From assembly GCA_029379385.1 (NCBI GenBank), contig CM055607.1, positions 29,695,235 through 29,759,234 of the forward strand: a DNA stretch of 64,000 nucleotides. The letters run 5' to 3'. The notes under the pieces were generated by a model. It ran no database searches. It was not told the DNA's origin and saw only the letters and a list, made by a program, of their open reading frames with translations. Position numbers and translations under genes: made by a program. Shown here piece by piece: positions 1-10,656 of this stretch. Position 1 is the first letter of the stretch, and each line of letters opens with the position of its first letter. Source of the stretch: Quillaja saponaria. Its lineage: Eukaryota > Streptophyta > Magnoliopsida > Fabales > Quillajaceae.

Positions 1-2791
1 ATGATTATGACCAATTATAAGTTATTCAAATAGAATTGAAGGAACAAATAATTAAGAGAAAAGTGTTTGGTCTTGAAACTCCAACCATTAATTTATAAGT
101 GATACATGTATGTAAATTTGCTGCTTCCAATAATTAGAGTATGAGAAATGCTGCAAATATTTCACAAAAGAATATTTCATTGACTATTTATATTTTTTTC
201 AATAGTGATTTATTTCTATATTCATATAGTTATAAAAAAAATATATAGCATAAGGTTATTGCATAGATTATGCTTATCTAATATAATTGTAAATTATTTT
301 AAATAAATATAATTTCAACAGTGATTCATTTCTATATTCAACTAGTTTGAGATTTAAGATTTAGTTGAGTTGAATATACTTGTCTAATATAAATTATAAA
401 TTAAATAAATATAATTACAGTTAATAATTTAATGTATTATAATTAAAAAAAATTGACAATGATCTTACTTAATCAAAAATATTAGTTATATTATTCTCTA
501 ATTTTTTTTGATGGAATAAGTATTAAAATATTAAATAAACAAAATTTATCAATTTCTTTGTGTATGTTATATGAATTGATGTTTTATGTACAATATATTT
601 TTAATAAAATAAATCATGAAAAAAAAAATATTTTCCAACCAAAAAGTATTTTAAAAAATGAGATAAATAAAATAAAAGTTTGTGGATTAGAAAAAAAATA
701 TATATATATAAATCATTTTATTTTTTTGAAAAAATAAAGGATTTCATATATATAAAATATAAAAAATCTCTATTGACCCAAAATATTAGGATTTAAACAA
801 GAAAGTCTAAACAGTCTCGTTCAACTTCAATATTGGTGATTGGTGGCTAAATTGTAATAAACAAATTCTAAGACAGTATTATATACTTTAGATTGATGGT
901 AGACTATTGTGAAACAATTGGAAATTTATGAAAATATAAGTATATTTTTTCTATTTAGTAGGGTCAACTTAATTTTAAATCTACACGTATCCTACATAAA
1001 ATACTAAAAGCTGAGTGAGGTCAGTTCCTTACTGCATCCGCCTGATCACACATGGAGAGTGCCACACTTTCCTTAAAGATGTTCTCCACAACCACACTTT
1101 CTTATGTGTTCATGCCTATGAACCTCTGTTACATGACCAAGACATGACATCTTGCAAACATGATGTAGGTAGCTATTCTTTCATGTTTTTGTTAGTCAAT
1201 ATTGTATTACTGTCAGCAACCCAAAATTTGAAAGAAAAAAAAAAAACTTCAGGTTATGAATACAAAACCCCTTAGTATTTAAGAAAATGAGCACCATATT
1301 ATTAAAGCATAGCTAGGCTGGAGGACCGGGGTAGCCATTTAAAACGCTTGCTAAGCTGTCGTTGAAGAAATCTACTCGTCTCGCCGACAGATTGAACGTA
1401 TCATTTCTCAACTACAACATTGGTTTGTTAATATTCATTTCAATTCTACGGATTGTTTATACAAATTGCACGGACCGACGCCCTTTCTTAACGGGTTTAT
1501 TGCAATCAACTACTTCTGCAGTTAATAGTAGGACCTGCAAGAACTGACCCAAATAGACTTAACTGATTCAAAAAAATTGACATTCTAAAAAATGATTATT
1601 TTTTGTACATCTATGTCGGTTTGGAAATTTGGATAAAGAGTGATTTGATTTAATTTGTTAGTTAAACTATTTTTAAGCATTGCTTAACTGACTTGAACCG
1701 ATATTATAAATATATTTTATTTATTTTTATATGACAATATAAATATTACATATATTAATAGTTTAATTAATTTTTGTATGTTTTATTATATAAGCTTAAA
1801 TAATTAAATTTATATGTAATTTATTGATTTTAGACTAAAAAATAAATAAAAATGCTCAAAATTAAGAAAATGGTTCAATCCAGTTTGACTGAATCTTAAT
1901 AGATACATTAACAAATTAAGTCAATTTTCTAAATTAAAAATCGACCTAACTGAATCGACCTTATTTTTCAGTTGTGATTTGGATTGATATTTTTGAAACA
2001 ACATTATCAGTTCAATTTGATGATAGGTCTAAAATCAACCAAGTCGACTCGATACTCACCCCTAATTAATATATAGGTTAGTTGTATACTTTATGAACTT
2101 CACAAAACAAAAGTAAGAGAATAGTAACAAAAATGTGTTTTTTCTCTTTTTTCGGTACTCAATAAAAATGTATTTACCTGTGTAATATTTACCAATTCCA
2201 CTCATCAACTAACAGGATGTAAACTTGACATATAATTCTAAACGTTTGACATTTTAACATTTCTTTTATACATCTAAATAGAAGAAAGTTTTCATGCACC
2301 TGTCAATGTCAATACTAAGATTCGAACTAAAAATTCATAATCCTAGTATCTCCATTTTAGGCATCAAACTAAGATATCATCGACTTAAAAGAAGAATTTT
2401 ATATCACTAAAGAAGAGTGAAATCTTGAATATTAATCTCACAAATACTAAATTTCATATTTGGAATTAAATATGCCCACATTGTCAAAAATCTTATACAT
2501 CTAAGAAAAGCAAACTTGAGAATCTTGAATATTCAAGCATCCTATAAGTTATAACCAAACATGCAATCCCGATAAATCTTGGATGCCATGCCTAAAACTT
2601 CACGCTGCATGTTGAGAAAAAATTGACATGACATAACCTTAGTTGGTTAACAATATTTATTTTAGTTTATTGTAAGGGACGGCAGAGCTTGAGCCTTGAG
2701 CAGTGCATACCAAGTCCCGCCTAAATGACATGTCACATGTTGCCTATGACTCCACACTGACCCTCAAAGAAATTTCATGCATTCCTCTCAA
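1..2791. other. AT-rich intergenic region, no supported gene
   Basis: Very AT-rich sequence with homopolymer and TA-rich runs. Two short open frames near 1015-1275 and 1362-1547 have no recognisable domain and no start context. The stretch 1308-1530 is less AT-rich than its surroundings and could be a relic of something, but I recognise nothing in it. A stretch at 2280-2380 has a tRNA-box-B-like string on the minus strand and may be a decayed SINE, which is weak. Confidence 0.5.
1540..2070. repeat. possible dispersed non-coding repeat
   Basis: The block is rich in motifs of the type ACTGAATC / AACCGATA / CGACCTAACTGAATCGACC and ends in CGATACTCACCCCTA. Short words of this kind, repeated in both orientations, are common in plant non-autonomous repeats. 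No target duplication or clear terminal inverted repeat was found, so the boundaries are guesses. Confidence 0.3.
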
Positions 2792-2799
2792 TATAAATA
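2792..2799 (+). promoter_or_regulatory. TATA box of the SAUR gene
   Basis: TATAAATA lies 97 bp upstream of the SAUR ATG at 2896, a normal distance for a plant TATA box followed by a short leader. It is placed by sequence and spacing only. Confidence 0.6.
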
Positions 2800-2895
2800 T
2801 CTTCCAAACACAACAACAAATTAACACAGCAAGTGTATCAATTCAAACAAAGTTCACACTATATACCTACTTTAGTCATACTATTGGCTTTGAAG

Positions 2896-3222
2896 ATGAA
2901 GCTCAAGCTATTTGCGAGGAAGATACAGAGGAGTCTCTCACGCTTATCAGCAAGAAGACATTATAATCTCAATGATTCTAATGAAGAAGTAGGGGAAGTA
3001 GTGCCAGATGATGTAAGGGAAGGACATTTTGCTGTTTTTGCAGTCAAGGGAGCTGAAATGAAGAGGTTCACTGTTGAATTGCACTACTTGAGTAATCCAG
3101 CATTCTTGAGATTGCTGGAGGAGGCTAAAGAAGAGTACGGGTTCACACAGACGGGTGCTCTTGCAGTCCCATGCCTACCTGGGGAGTTACAGAAGATTTT
3201 AGAAGGCCGGAGTACTACTTGA
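2896..3222 (+). CDS. SAUR family auxin-responsive protein
   Basis: Intronless 108-residue protein starting MKLKLFARKIQRSL. The first in-frame ATG is at 2896; the frame upstream is open but has no ATG. A basic N-terminus is followed by the SAUR domain, roughly residues 38-102, with GHFAVFAV, the conserved MKRFTVELHYLSNPAFLRLL segment, an EEYGF motif and the late VPC. SAUR proteins are small, short-lived, auxin-induced proteins that in many cases inhibit PP2C.D phosphatases and so promote acid growth. Length and lack of introns fit the family. Which SAUR clade it belongs to was not resolved. A TATA box lies about 100 bp upstream. Family assignment is very secure. Confidence 0.93.
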   Translation: MKLKLFARKIQRSLSRLSARRHYNLNDSNEEVGEVVPDDVREGHFAVFAVKGAEMKRFTVELHYLSNPAFLRLLEEAKEEYGFTQTGALAVPCLPGELQKILEGRSTT

Positions 3223-5238
3223 GATATCATAGAGAATTACTAGTTAGTCAAAATATAAAGGCTAGTGTTTTTGTTTTCCTTTCCTTTGTTTAGACTTGGA
3301 TGATAGCTCCAACCAGTAAAATTTCCCCTGCAAAGATAGGTACGAGTTATTCCTTACATTCTTCCCTCTTTTTGTATATTAGAGCATAGCTGATTAATTA
3401 GCTTGCTATTGTATTTATATGCCACATACACAATCCGATAAATTAAGTATATTCTTTTCTTTAGGTAAATGTAGCATAGAGACGAAGAAGAGGTGGAGGC
3501 ACTTCACTGATATCCTCAGTACTAATTATGGCATTTAAAATTAAAAAAGAAGAGAGATGTTGAAGATCAAGAAAGAATCTAGAACAGAGAAGGCGGTCTT
3601 TCGTGCAGTTCTTTTATCCACAGCATCGCCACGAATGTTTACTGTCAAAACTTGGCTTCATGAAGCAATAAAATATATGGATACGTAATATAGAAAACTC
3701 TTACGTTTTGTGATGCAGATCACACAAACTACTTCATCAATTATCACTGGAAATGGCATGCCTTATCATGTATAAGTGTACCAACTTCGGTTTTTTTGGC
3801 TACATGAACAAATTTTATTAAAACAAGAAGGAAACATCAAAGTAATATATACTTATCAGATAAGCTGCAAACAGTTACAAAAAAGAGCAAAATAACCAAG
3901 TTATACCTGGGAAAGAAAATATCTAATGTGACATAATATTATATGGATTGCTTATAAACAGTGTAAATTTCTTGAGTTCACTTTTGCAAGAACGAATTTT
4001 CATTTATTCTGCTGAAACATCTCTTTCTCTTAAATCAGATTTTGTATGAGTTGACACAAATGCAACACAGTAGTTCACAAGAGTAGTACCTTTGAGGGGA
4101 AAAAAACCTGGACTAATACTTGGAGGTTTCCTCCATTTTGAATGTTAATATGAGTAAGAGTCAGTCAGGCACAAGCAAAAATCTTTTCATATGAAGAAGA
4201 AGAAGTCTCCGGACTTTCCTCCAATTTAAATGACCAAAACTGTTTATATGAATAAGAGGCAGTAGCAAAAACGCCTTCATTTGAAGAATAACACAAATTA
4301 CAACAATAAATACGAGGAAAAAGATGTCCATTCATTCAGCTGACGAAGTCCCTATTGGTCAAATAAATACCCAAAATCAAACACCACTTTTACCACAAAT
4401 AAGGAGATTAATAACTTGAAATTTTTGGGAGCACATGGCACATGACAAATTAATTGCCACCAGGACCTTACGTTGCTTTGGCAATTCAGAACAGATAAAA
4501 GTTGGCATTAGGTGAGAACCTTCCCAATATGCATCAACCACCACCAGCAAAATGAATGCACACAAAGAAAATCATGTCTTTCTGCTAAGCCACCCTCCCT
4601 ATGAGCCATGGAGCTCGAGTGATGGTTTCCTTCAGAATATTAAACATCACATATAAATTTGTGCCTTTGTGAGATAATTTTCTTTAATTAGTACTGATGA
4701 TCTTCCCAAGGAGTGATCCTCTAATAAGAAAAAGAAATTCTTTTTAATTTGGTACATGCTTCATGTATATCTATACATACATTATATGCATACATTATTT
4801 TCTGCACCACACAATTTTTGCATATGCATGGTCACCAATGTGAGTTATATAACAATTTCAAGTGATACTCATAAAGTTAAACATGAGCAGGAGCCATATT
4901 CTGGTGTGGTGACTAAGGACTTTCCATCCTCTGGTCTACAAGCTGAACTAAAATGAGCATTCTGAAATCCCCATTCTAAGATGGGATGTTAGCAAACCAT
5001 TTTATTGCTCAATCTGTGACCTGTTGTATTTATGTAACAGAAGTTTACATGATTACAGGACTCTGTATAGATTAAGTGCATAAAGTCATTACAAGCAGCA
5101 TAGAGGAAACATACAATCAATTTTCTCACCACCTTTTCTGTAGCATATATAGTACAAATCCGAAATAAATTTATTTTAAGCGACTAATTATCACACAGTA
5201 TTGATAATGAAATCTTTCCTAACATAACCATGGTGGAA
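3223..5238. other. intergenic region, 3' sides of the SAUR and TPM genes
   Basis: It holds the SAUR 3' untranslated region and then AT-rich DNA. Two loosely similar segments (about 4104-4195 and 4200-4295) share TTTCCTCCA, ATATGA-TAAGAG and AGCAAAAA words in the same order, suggesting an old imperfect tandem duplication. The short minus-strand open frame at 4377-4565 has no recognisable domain. No RNA gene was seen. Confidence 0.5.
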
Positions 5239-6729
5239 TTATTTCACCTCAGAACAATTATTTGGACCCACGGGTTCTCTCAAGCAGTTGGAAATTGCCA
5301 TTACAGCTGCTTCAACAGATGCATCTTCCCCCTGCTAAACAAAACCTCAGGAAACTTGAGTAAGAATTTGAGGGAACCACAATAATGGAGCCAATATAAT
5401 GTAGCTATGATGACAGGAAGAAAACTTAACCTTCTCTTTCCAATAGAAAATGTTTCCATATTTCCCCGCCAAGCGGCTCCAGAAACTACGTGGGATATCT
5501 AGATCTACTGATGCGCCAACATTAAAATTCAAAATATTACCTGGTCAATAAAAACCGTTGATTAAGTGGAAAGCATATTGGAAACTGGCAAGGATTGTTA
5601 GAATGATTACAGTATAATTGATCATTTACCAAAGGTTGGATCAGCAACAAAAACTATAGTTCTATCGTCCACTCCCCAAAAGTCTTTAATTGCCAAACCT
5701 GAATATATGGAATTTAATATTAACCTCACATGTAAATTGAAATATTAAAGTAACTGTAGATTTGGAACAACAAGAAGTATCATGCATCACCAATCATCTA
5801 TAATTCTGTGAAGCAAATTGTGAGATAATCACAGACTTCAAGAACACACTATTCATCAAAAGGAAAAGGAAAAGAGAAAAAAAGCGAAATTTCAACAACA
5901 AAATAGACCTGGTGTATCAGGATAATTCTGGGCCAGAACTCTCAACTTGAATCCAGTATCCTCCTCAATGGAAGCAATCTCATGTGCCAGTCTTTTCTCC
6001 TACAGATGAATGACGAGGCATTATCAATTTAGCATATGTGCTTTATATATAAGGTTCGCAGTGGCAAGGCAGCATTCCTTTAAGTTGTACATTTATTTTG
6101 TAACGAAGATCTAAAAAACACACAGACAATATACAACACACCTGGCCATCTGAGAGGAAACCGGCAACATCTATGACAGAGCTAAATTCTTTAGGAAGCA
6201 GTTCTGGCTTGTTAACCCCAACTTTTGCCTCAGCAAATCCAATTCCTATCAAGTTTTCATTTTTCCATTTTAAGTTTTGACACTTACTCAATATGCACCA
6301 TTATACATGATCAAATGGGTTATAAAGAAAATGGCCAAAGGGGAAATTCAGCCGCTCTTTGTGAATGCTAGAATGGCGGGAAAAAGTTAGCCATTCTTGC
6401 TCAATATCAAACTAACATTTGCCAAAATGATAGGTAATCCATTTTCCACGTGTATTATCAAGAAGCTACACAAATAATACAGTAAAAAAGAGAGAAAACA
6501 ATTTGCCTGTAAGAGATAAACCGAGCGTGAGGGCCCCTGACAGCACAAAATTAAAGGATTTCGAGCGAATTTTAGCGACCCAGCTGCTGGGACTGGTTGG
6601 TCTTGCTGTGGAAGAGGATAACAGAGAGAGACGAGACGTGTCCAGTGATGTTGATGTCACTACATGACGTGAGGCGGTTTGCAAAGTGAGAGACACCAAC
6701 GAACAAGGAAGATGGAGAAACGCCATCAT
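5239..6729 (-). CDS. Thylakoid lumenal TPM-domain protein (15.0-kDa protein 2 type), chloroplast precursor
   Basis: Six coding exons on the minus strand: 6507-6729, 6142-6245, 5909-5999, 5630-5698, 5431-5540, 5239-5331. They sum to 690 nt, in phase throughout, giving 229 residues. The N-terminus (MMAFLHLPCSL...) is Ser/Thr-rich like a stromal transit peptide. It is followed by a hydrophobic lumen signal (VLSGALTLGLSLTG) ending in A-E-A near residue 81, a likely thylakoid processing site. The mature part is a TPM domain with KPELLPKEF, IDVAGFLSDGQ, LRVLAQNYP, DFWGVDDRTIVFVAD, FNVGASVDLDIPRSFW and a C-terminal ISNCLREPVG. It matches my memory of the plant thylakoid lumenal 15.0-kDa protein 2, a lumen protein of poorly defined role related to TLP18.3. 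The donor of intron 1 is GC rather than GT (CAG|GCAAAT); only this site keeps the phase. Two adjacent start ATGs are present (6729 and 6726). Confidence 0.9.
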
Positions 6730-7901
6730 TTTCTTCCTATCTGTGCTGCGCTTGCGTGGCGGAGGATCCCAATTCTAGGCAATCGGTCAGTTTGGTTGGA
6801 GTTGGTTGGGCTGGAGTTTATGTCAAAAATAATGGGTTGGACTGTGAGAAGTTAGACGAGAAGAATCCAATTTTAGCCCCACGATGGCGTCAGGCTTTCA
6901 GTAGAATGATAACTCATTTCACAATTTCAGTCTATCATATATCTCGTGTATTTCTAGAAAAATTCTGAGTCTTCTGTATATACAAAATATAATATAATAT
7001 ATATGATTATTCCATAATAAAGTTTCATCTATTTTATAAATAGTGGACATGTTTGAAATCTGTGCAATTTCACTAAAATCCTATTATGTGTTGTGAGTAG
7101 TTTACTAATTCCAGTCAATCAGACCACAAATCTCCCTTTCAAAAGAAGTGAAGACCATTAAGAAAAGAATGCAAGATCATGAGTAATAAATGTGGCAATT
7201 GATAATCACAGTTGCCTTAAGGTTGCTTTATCAAAAATAGTCACCTTGATAGATAGATTGTAATAAACATCAGGCGTAGAGCCCAAGACAGCTTGTCTAA
7301 CCAGCACTCGCGAGTAGGCAGTAGCTAAAGCTAAACCCTGTCCATTTTCTTGATGGAACTAAAGAATTAAGTTAGACTGAGTTTAGTAATATTATGATTT
7401 CTAAAAAATTACTGTGATTTTCAGCTGTGTAAGAACATTTATACTAAAAAACCACTTTCAGCTGTTAAAAATATTCCTAAGTGCTTTTGAAAGTACCGCT
7501 AACTTTTATAAAACACTAGAAAAAACATCACTCAAAAATAAATAACCTAATAATTTTTGCACTTTTAAAAAGGTCACATAAACTCCCTTGAAAAACATTA
7601 TCAAACTTTTCTCTGTACACGCATGTTTGTAGTGTCTCAGACAATTCAGTTTGATGTTTAGCATTTCAGTGGGCACTACAAGTAGCTAGTAAGCCACTGC
7701 ACGCTTCCGGCATTACATTTCAGTCATTATTTTCATCTAAACAGCTGAAAATTATAAATCATCGTTCAATAAAAACAAATATGACAACTCCAAGGGAATC
7801 ATATCATCGAGCACTCACATTAGATAGTTTTACTAGTTTATGTCCTCATATCCAGTAGAAAATAAAAGATAGAACCATGTCCATAAAACCAAGAAAAGAA
7901 T
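6730..7901. other. intergenic region between the TPM gene and complex I subunit gene
   Basis: It contains the promoter side of the TPM-domain gene and the 3' side of the complex I gene. The open frame 6756-6968 runs antisense through the TPM promoter and has no domain. The segment around 7390-7690 has short complementary motifs (AGTGCTTTTGAAAGT and relatives) reminiscent of hAT-type MITEs, but I could not define ends. Confidence 0.4.
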
Positions 7902-9829
7902 CTAAGGGAAGTAAACAGGCCAATTGAAATAGTATGAATCTCGGTGGTCCTTGTCCATGTACTCGTTCCACTGCAACAACAGAGGCTTTATCACTTTATG
8001 ACAACTTATTCAACTTGGTCATGTTAGAGTAAGCAAAAGGTAAACTGGGCCAAACTTCATCCTAAAAATTAATTTAGAAAAGTCAGATAGTGTACCTTAA
8101 ATTTATACGGCTGATTCTTCTCCATAGCCTTTTTCCAGTGATACTGCTCGAATAACATGGCTTTGTCATGCCAACTACAAATTGAAATGTCTAAAAATAT
8201 GAGACAGTGAAAGAGATCCCCTTCAGAAGGCAGAAACTAATAAGATCAGAATATCAGATAAGTTCGATGTGTCGGGAGATACATAGAAGAAATCAGAACA
8301 CAAAATAAGTAAATTGCATACAACTAAAAAGTAATGAAGCACTACTTCAGTTGTCCAGAGCAGATGTTAAAGGGACGCATCCTTGAGTTTCGGTTTACCA
8401 CTGAAATTCCGATACCATACATTACCTTGTAAATTTGGTCCTCTTCTAATTTTTCCAGATATTCTTTCCATAGGAGATATTGTTTCTTACCTATTATTAC
8501 ACAATTACTTGATAATCCTGGCCAAAATAATTGTGCATTAAAATCCAAAGCCAAAGCACTGATAACGGCTGGAGGCCACTGTTTTGTGCGTGCTTGTGCT
8601 GGGGAGGTAAGAGGTGATGGAGAGGCGGGGGGGGGGGGGGAGCATAGTATGTCCAAATCTAGAAAAAGGACAGCGGAAGGGGAGAGCAAAGTACTATGTG
8701 AATCGAAAAAAGACACACACAAGTAGCAAAGTTGATTTCATGTAGCTTAATGGATTTATAGCACAGAGAAACAGGATACCGTTCCTTCTATGCAAACAAA
8801 CTAGCCCAATATATAGTCACTTCAGATTCTAAGACACGCAGTCCTCACATGCTAGTGAGTAGCAACAACATAAAAATGAAACACAGCAGCAGTTTTATGA
8901 CTATTATTAATAAATGTGAGTCATGACCAAGTGATGCATGGATTAAACATTCCCTCACACATACTATAACTGTAGCATGATCTACATTGCAGTGATAACA
9001 TGCCATACCCATACAGGGCCAGACAGATTAATGGATTCCTTGCAAAATAGCATGATATGTTAGTTGAAGAAATCTAAAATGCCATACAGATTACTAAATG
9101 ACTGGAGTTTCAAATGTTAACATGAATTCTTCAAACAACTGTCATCTTTGTGCAGGCCATGGAGGCTTTACAATTGAGCTACTCAGCCCATCTCCATGTC
9201 AAGCCAACCATGCTATGCTTATGAACCAGTTAAATTTTTTTTTTTTTTTTTTCCATGAATCTCAAGCAGGACAATCTCAAATTTAAACTAAAGATATCAT
9301 GCCATACAAAATTCTTAACAGGGTAATCTTATGTTAAATTAAATAGCACATTCACTAAATCACATTAACATGATTGAACTCCAACTATCAAATTTTGAAA
9401 CTTAAAAGTTACATATTATCGACGACTCAAGACTTTCAAGGAAAACTACAATTGACCCAACACTCCAACTATCAAATTTTGAAACTTTAAGTCACATATT
9501 ATCGACGACTCAACACTTTCAAGGAAAACTGCAATTGACCCCGAAAGTAGCGTTTACAAATTGAAATAAGTAGAAAGAGGAAAACATCCCAGAAACAAAA
9601 AACCTAAACCATCTTTCAAGTAAGAGAAGGAGGTGAAAATGAAAACAGAAAGCGAGATGATCAGATGGAGAGTGTACTTGAATTGATTAGACAGCTGCCA
9701 CATGTAGGGATTGAACCAGGTGAGAACAGAGAAGGCGGCGGACCCGACCCAAATGTTCACGAATCGTTCTGGGTCGGCATGTGGAACACCCGGGTCACCT
9801 CGGTAAGCATTTCCGAAATACTTCTCCAT
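7902..9829 (-). CDS. Probable mitochondrial complex I accessory subunit (ESSS/NDUFB11-like, plant type)
   Basis: Three coding exons on the minus strand: 9678-9829, 8096-8174, 7902-7970, 300 nt in phase, 99 residues. The protein begins MEKYFGNAYRGDPGVPHADP, has one membrane segment near residues 26-46 (VNIWVGSAAFSVLTWFNPYMW), then a soluble tail with NWHDKAMLFEQYHWKKAM and ends SYYFNWPVYFP. It matches my recollection of the small plant proteins annotated as the ESSS subunit of NADH:ubiquinone oxidoreductase, in the inner mitochondrial membrane; the exact human counterpart is less certain. An in-frame upstream ATG at 9886 would add 19 charged residues; I prefer 9829 because it begins with the conserved block. 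Intron 1 is 1503 bp and carries an 84-bp tandem duplication and a G14 run. The gene faces TAF8 head to head. Confidence 0.85.
8627..8640. repeat. G14 homopolymer
   Basis: A run of 14 G on the plus strand inside intron 1 of the complex I subunit gene. On the transcribed strand it is a C run. Confidence 0.95.
9379..9541. repeat. 84-bp tandem duplication
   Basis: Two adjacent copies with a period of 84 bp: 9379-9462 and 9463-9541. Both start CTCCAACTATCAAATTTTGA and contain CATATTATCGACGACTCAA and CTTTCAAGGAAAACT. They differ at a few sites. The array lies in intron 1 of the complex I subunit gene. Confidence 0.9.
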
Positions 9830-10008
9830 CCTCGACTTCCTTAGCTTCCTATGGCTATCTCTGCCTTCTGCTCTGCGTTTATCCACTTCTGTGCTATGTA
9901 AACCACCCCTATAAAACGACGTCGTTGCAATTATTTTTTTTCCTTATTTCTACAGAAAAAAAAAAACAGCTTTCTGACTCATATTGGCTTAACCAATTTA
10001 CTACGCTC
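9830..10008. promoter_or_regulatory. Bidirectional promoter region, complex I subunit / TAF8
   Basis: Only about 180 bp separate the complex I start codon (minus, 9829) from the TAF8 TATA box (plus, 10009). The interval has CCAAT-like elements (ATTGG near 9983, CCAATTT near 9993). The two genes are therefore divergently transcribed from a shared region. Confidence 0.6.
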
Positions 10009-10016
10009 TATAAATA
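10009..10016 (+). promoter_or_regulatory. TATA box of TAF8
   Basis: TATAAATA in the context CTCTATAAATAAACC, upstream of a pyrimidine-rich leader. It lies about 650 bp before the TAF8 ATG, consistent with a long leader containing an intron. Confidence 0.55.
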
Positions 10017-10256
10017 AACCCCTCCGTGCTTCGTTCTTCAACATCAATTCCTTCCTTCATTGCTTGCTTTCTTTGATTTGATTTGATTTTTTCCTTATCC
10101 CTCTTTCACTGGGTCTTACAAGGGTTTATCCTTTGCTTCACAAATCTCAAATTACCTCCTAATCTCTAAGCTTTACGAAAATCATAGTGTTTTTTCTGCT
10201 TAATTCTGTAGCAGCTCAAATTTTTTCTGTTCAAGCTTCGCTTACTCGCTTGATTT

Positions 10257-10611
10257 ATGAGTTATATCCTTAGCTTCCGACCAGCAGTGAACTCCTATTT
10301 TGATGTCCCTGAAATTATTGGTAAGACTCGTAAAAATTCGATCTTTAAATTGGGTTCAGTTTCAGTACCCTTAGGGTTTCTCCAAGAAAGCCGTATAAAT
10401 AAATTTTCAAGATTTTCTCAGTTCCTCTTGCTGTTTGGCTGCTATGAAAATGTGGGAAACAGACCAATTAAGCTTTCGAACTGTAAAATTTGTTCTTTTC
10501 TGTAAAGAAAGATTCTGGGTGGGTTTGTAAGTACTTCTTTTTTATCCCCTCTTGTCCTTCTTTGATGAGAAATTATATATTTGTTGCAGCGAGAGGACAA
10601 TTCATGCTTTG
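10257..10611 (+). promoter_or_regulatory. Upstream ORF 1 in the TAF8 leader
   Basis: ATG at 10257 opens a uORF. If the leader intron 10321-10589 is removed, it reads 28 codons and stops at TGA near 10611. It begins MSYILSFRPAVNSYF and is out of frame with TAF8. If the intron is retained, it runs 82 codons to 10505. Confidence 0.45.
10321..10589 (+). other. Predicted intron in the TAF8 5' leader
   Basis: A consensus donor (ATTG|GTAAGAC) at 10321 and an acceptor (TTTGTTGCAG) ending at 10589 flank a 269-bp T-rich interval. Splicing here shortens a uORF that opens at 10257. It is predicted from splice motifs only. Confidence 0.5.
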
Positions 10612-10624
10612 AATGGTGCAGCTC

Positions 10625-10654
10625 ATGAAAACCCTAATTGATATGTGGGTTTGA
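10625..10654 (+). promoter_or_regulatory. Upstream ORF 2, ending two bases before the TAF8 ATG
   Basis: ATG at 10625 encodes MKTLIDMWV and stops at TGA 10652-10654. The TAF8 ATG is at 10657, so termination and main start nearly touch. This arrangement could limit or couple TAF8 translation. Confidence 0.6.
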
Positions 10655-10656
10655 AT

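Noticed and set aside
1015..1547. Two short plus-strand frames of 86 and 61 codons
   Set aside because: No start context, no domain and no splice partner; probably chance.
8342..8722. 126-codon open frame on the minus strand
   Set aside because: It lies within intron 1 of the complex I subunit gene, includes the poly-G run as a Pro-rich stretch, and has no domain.
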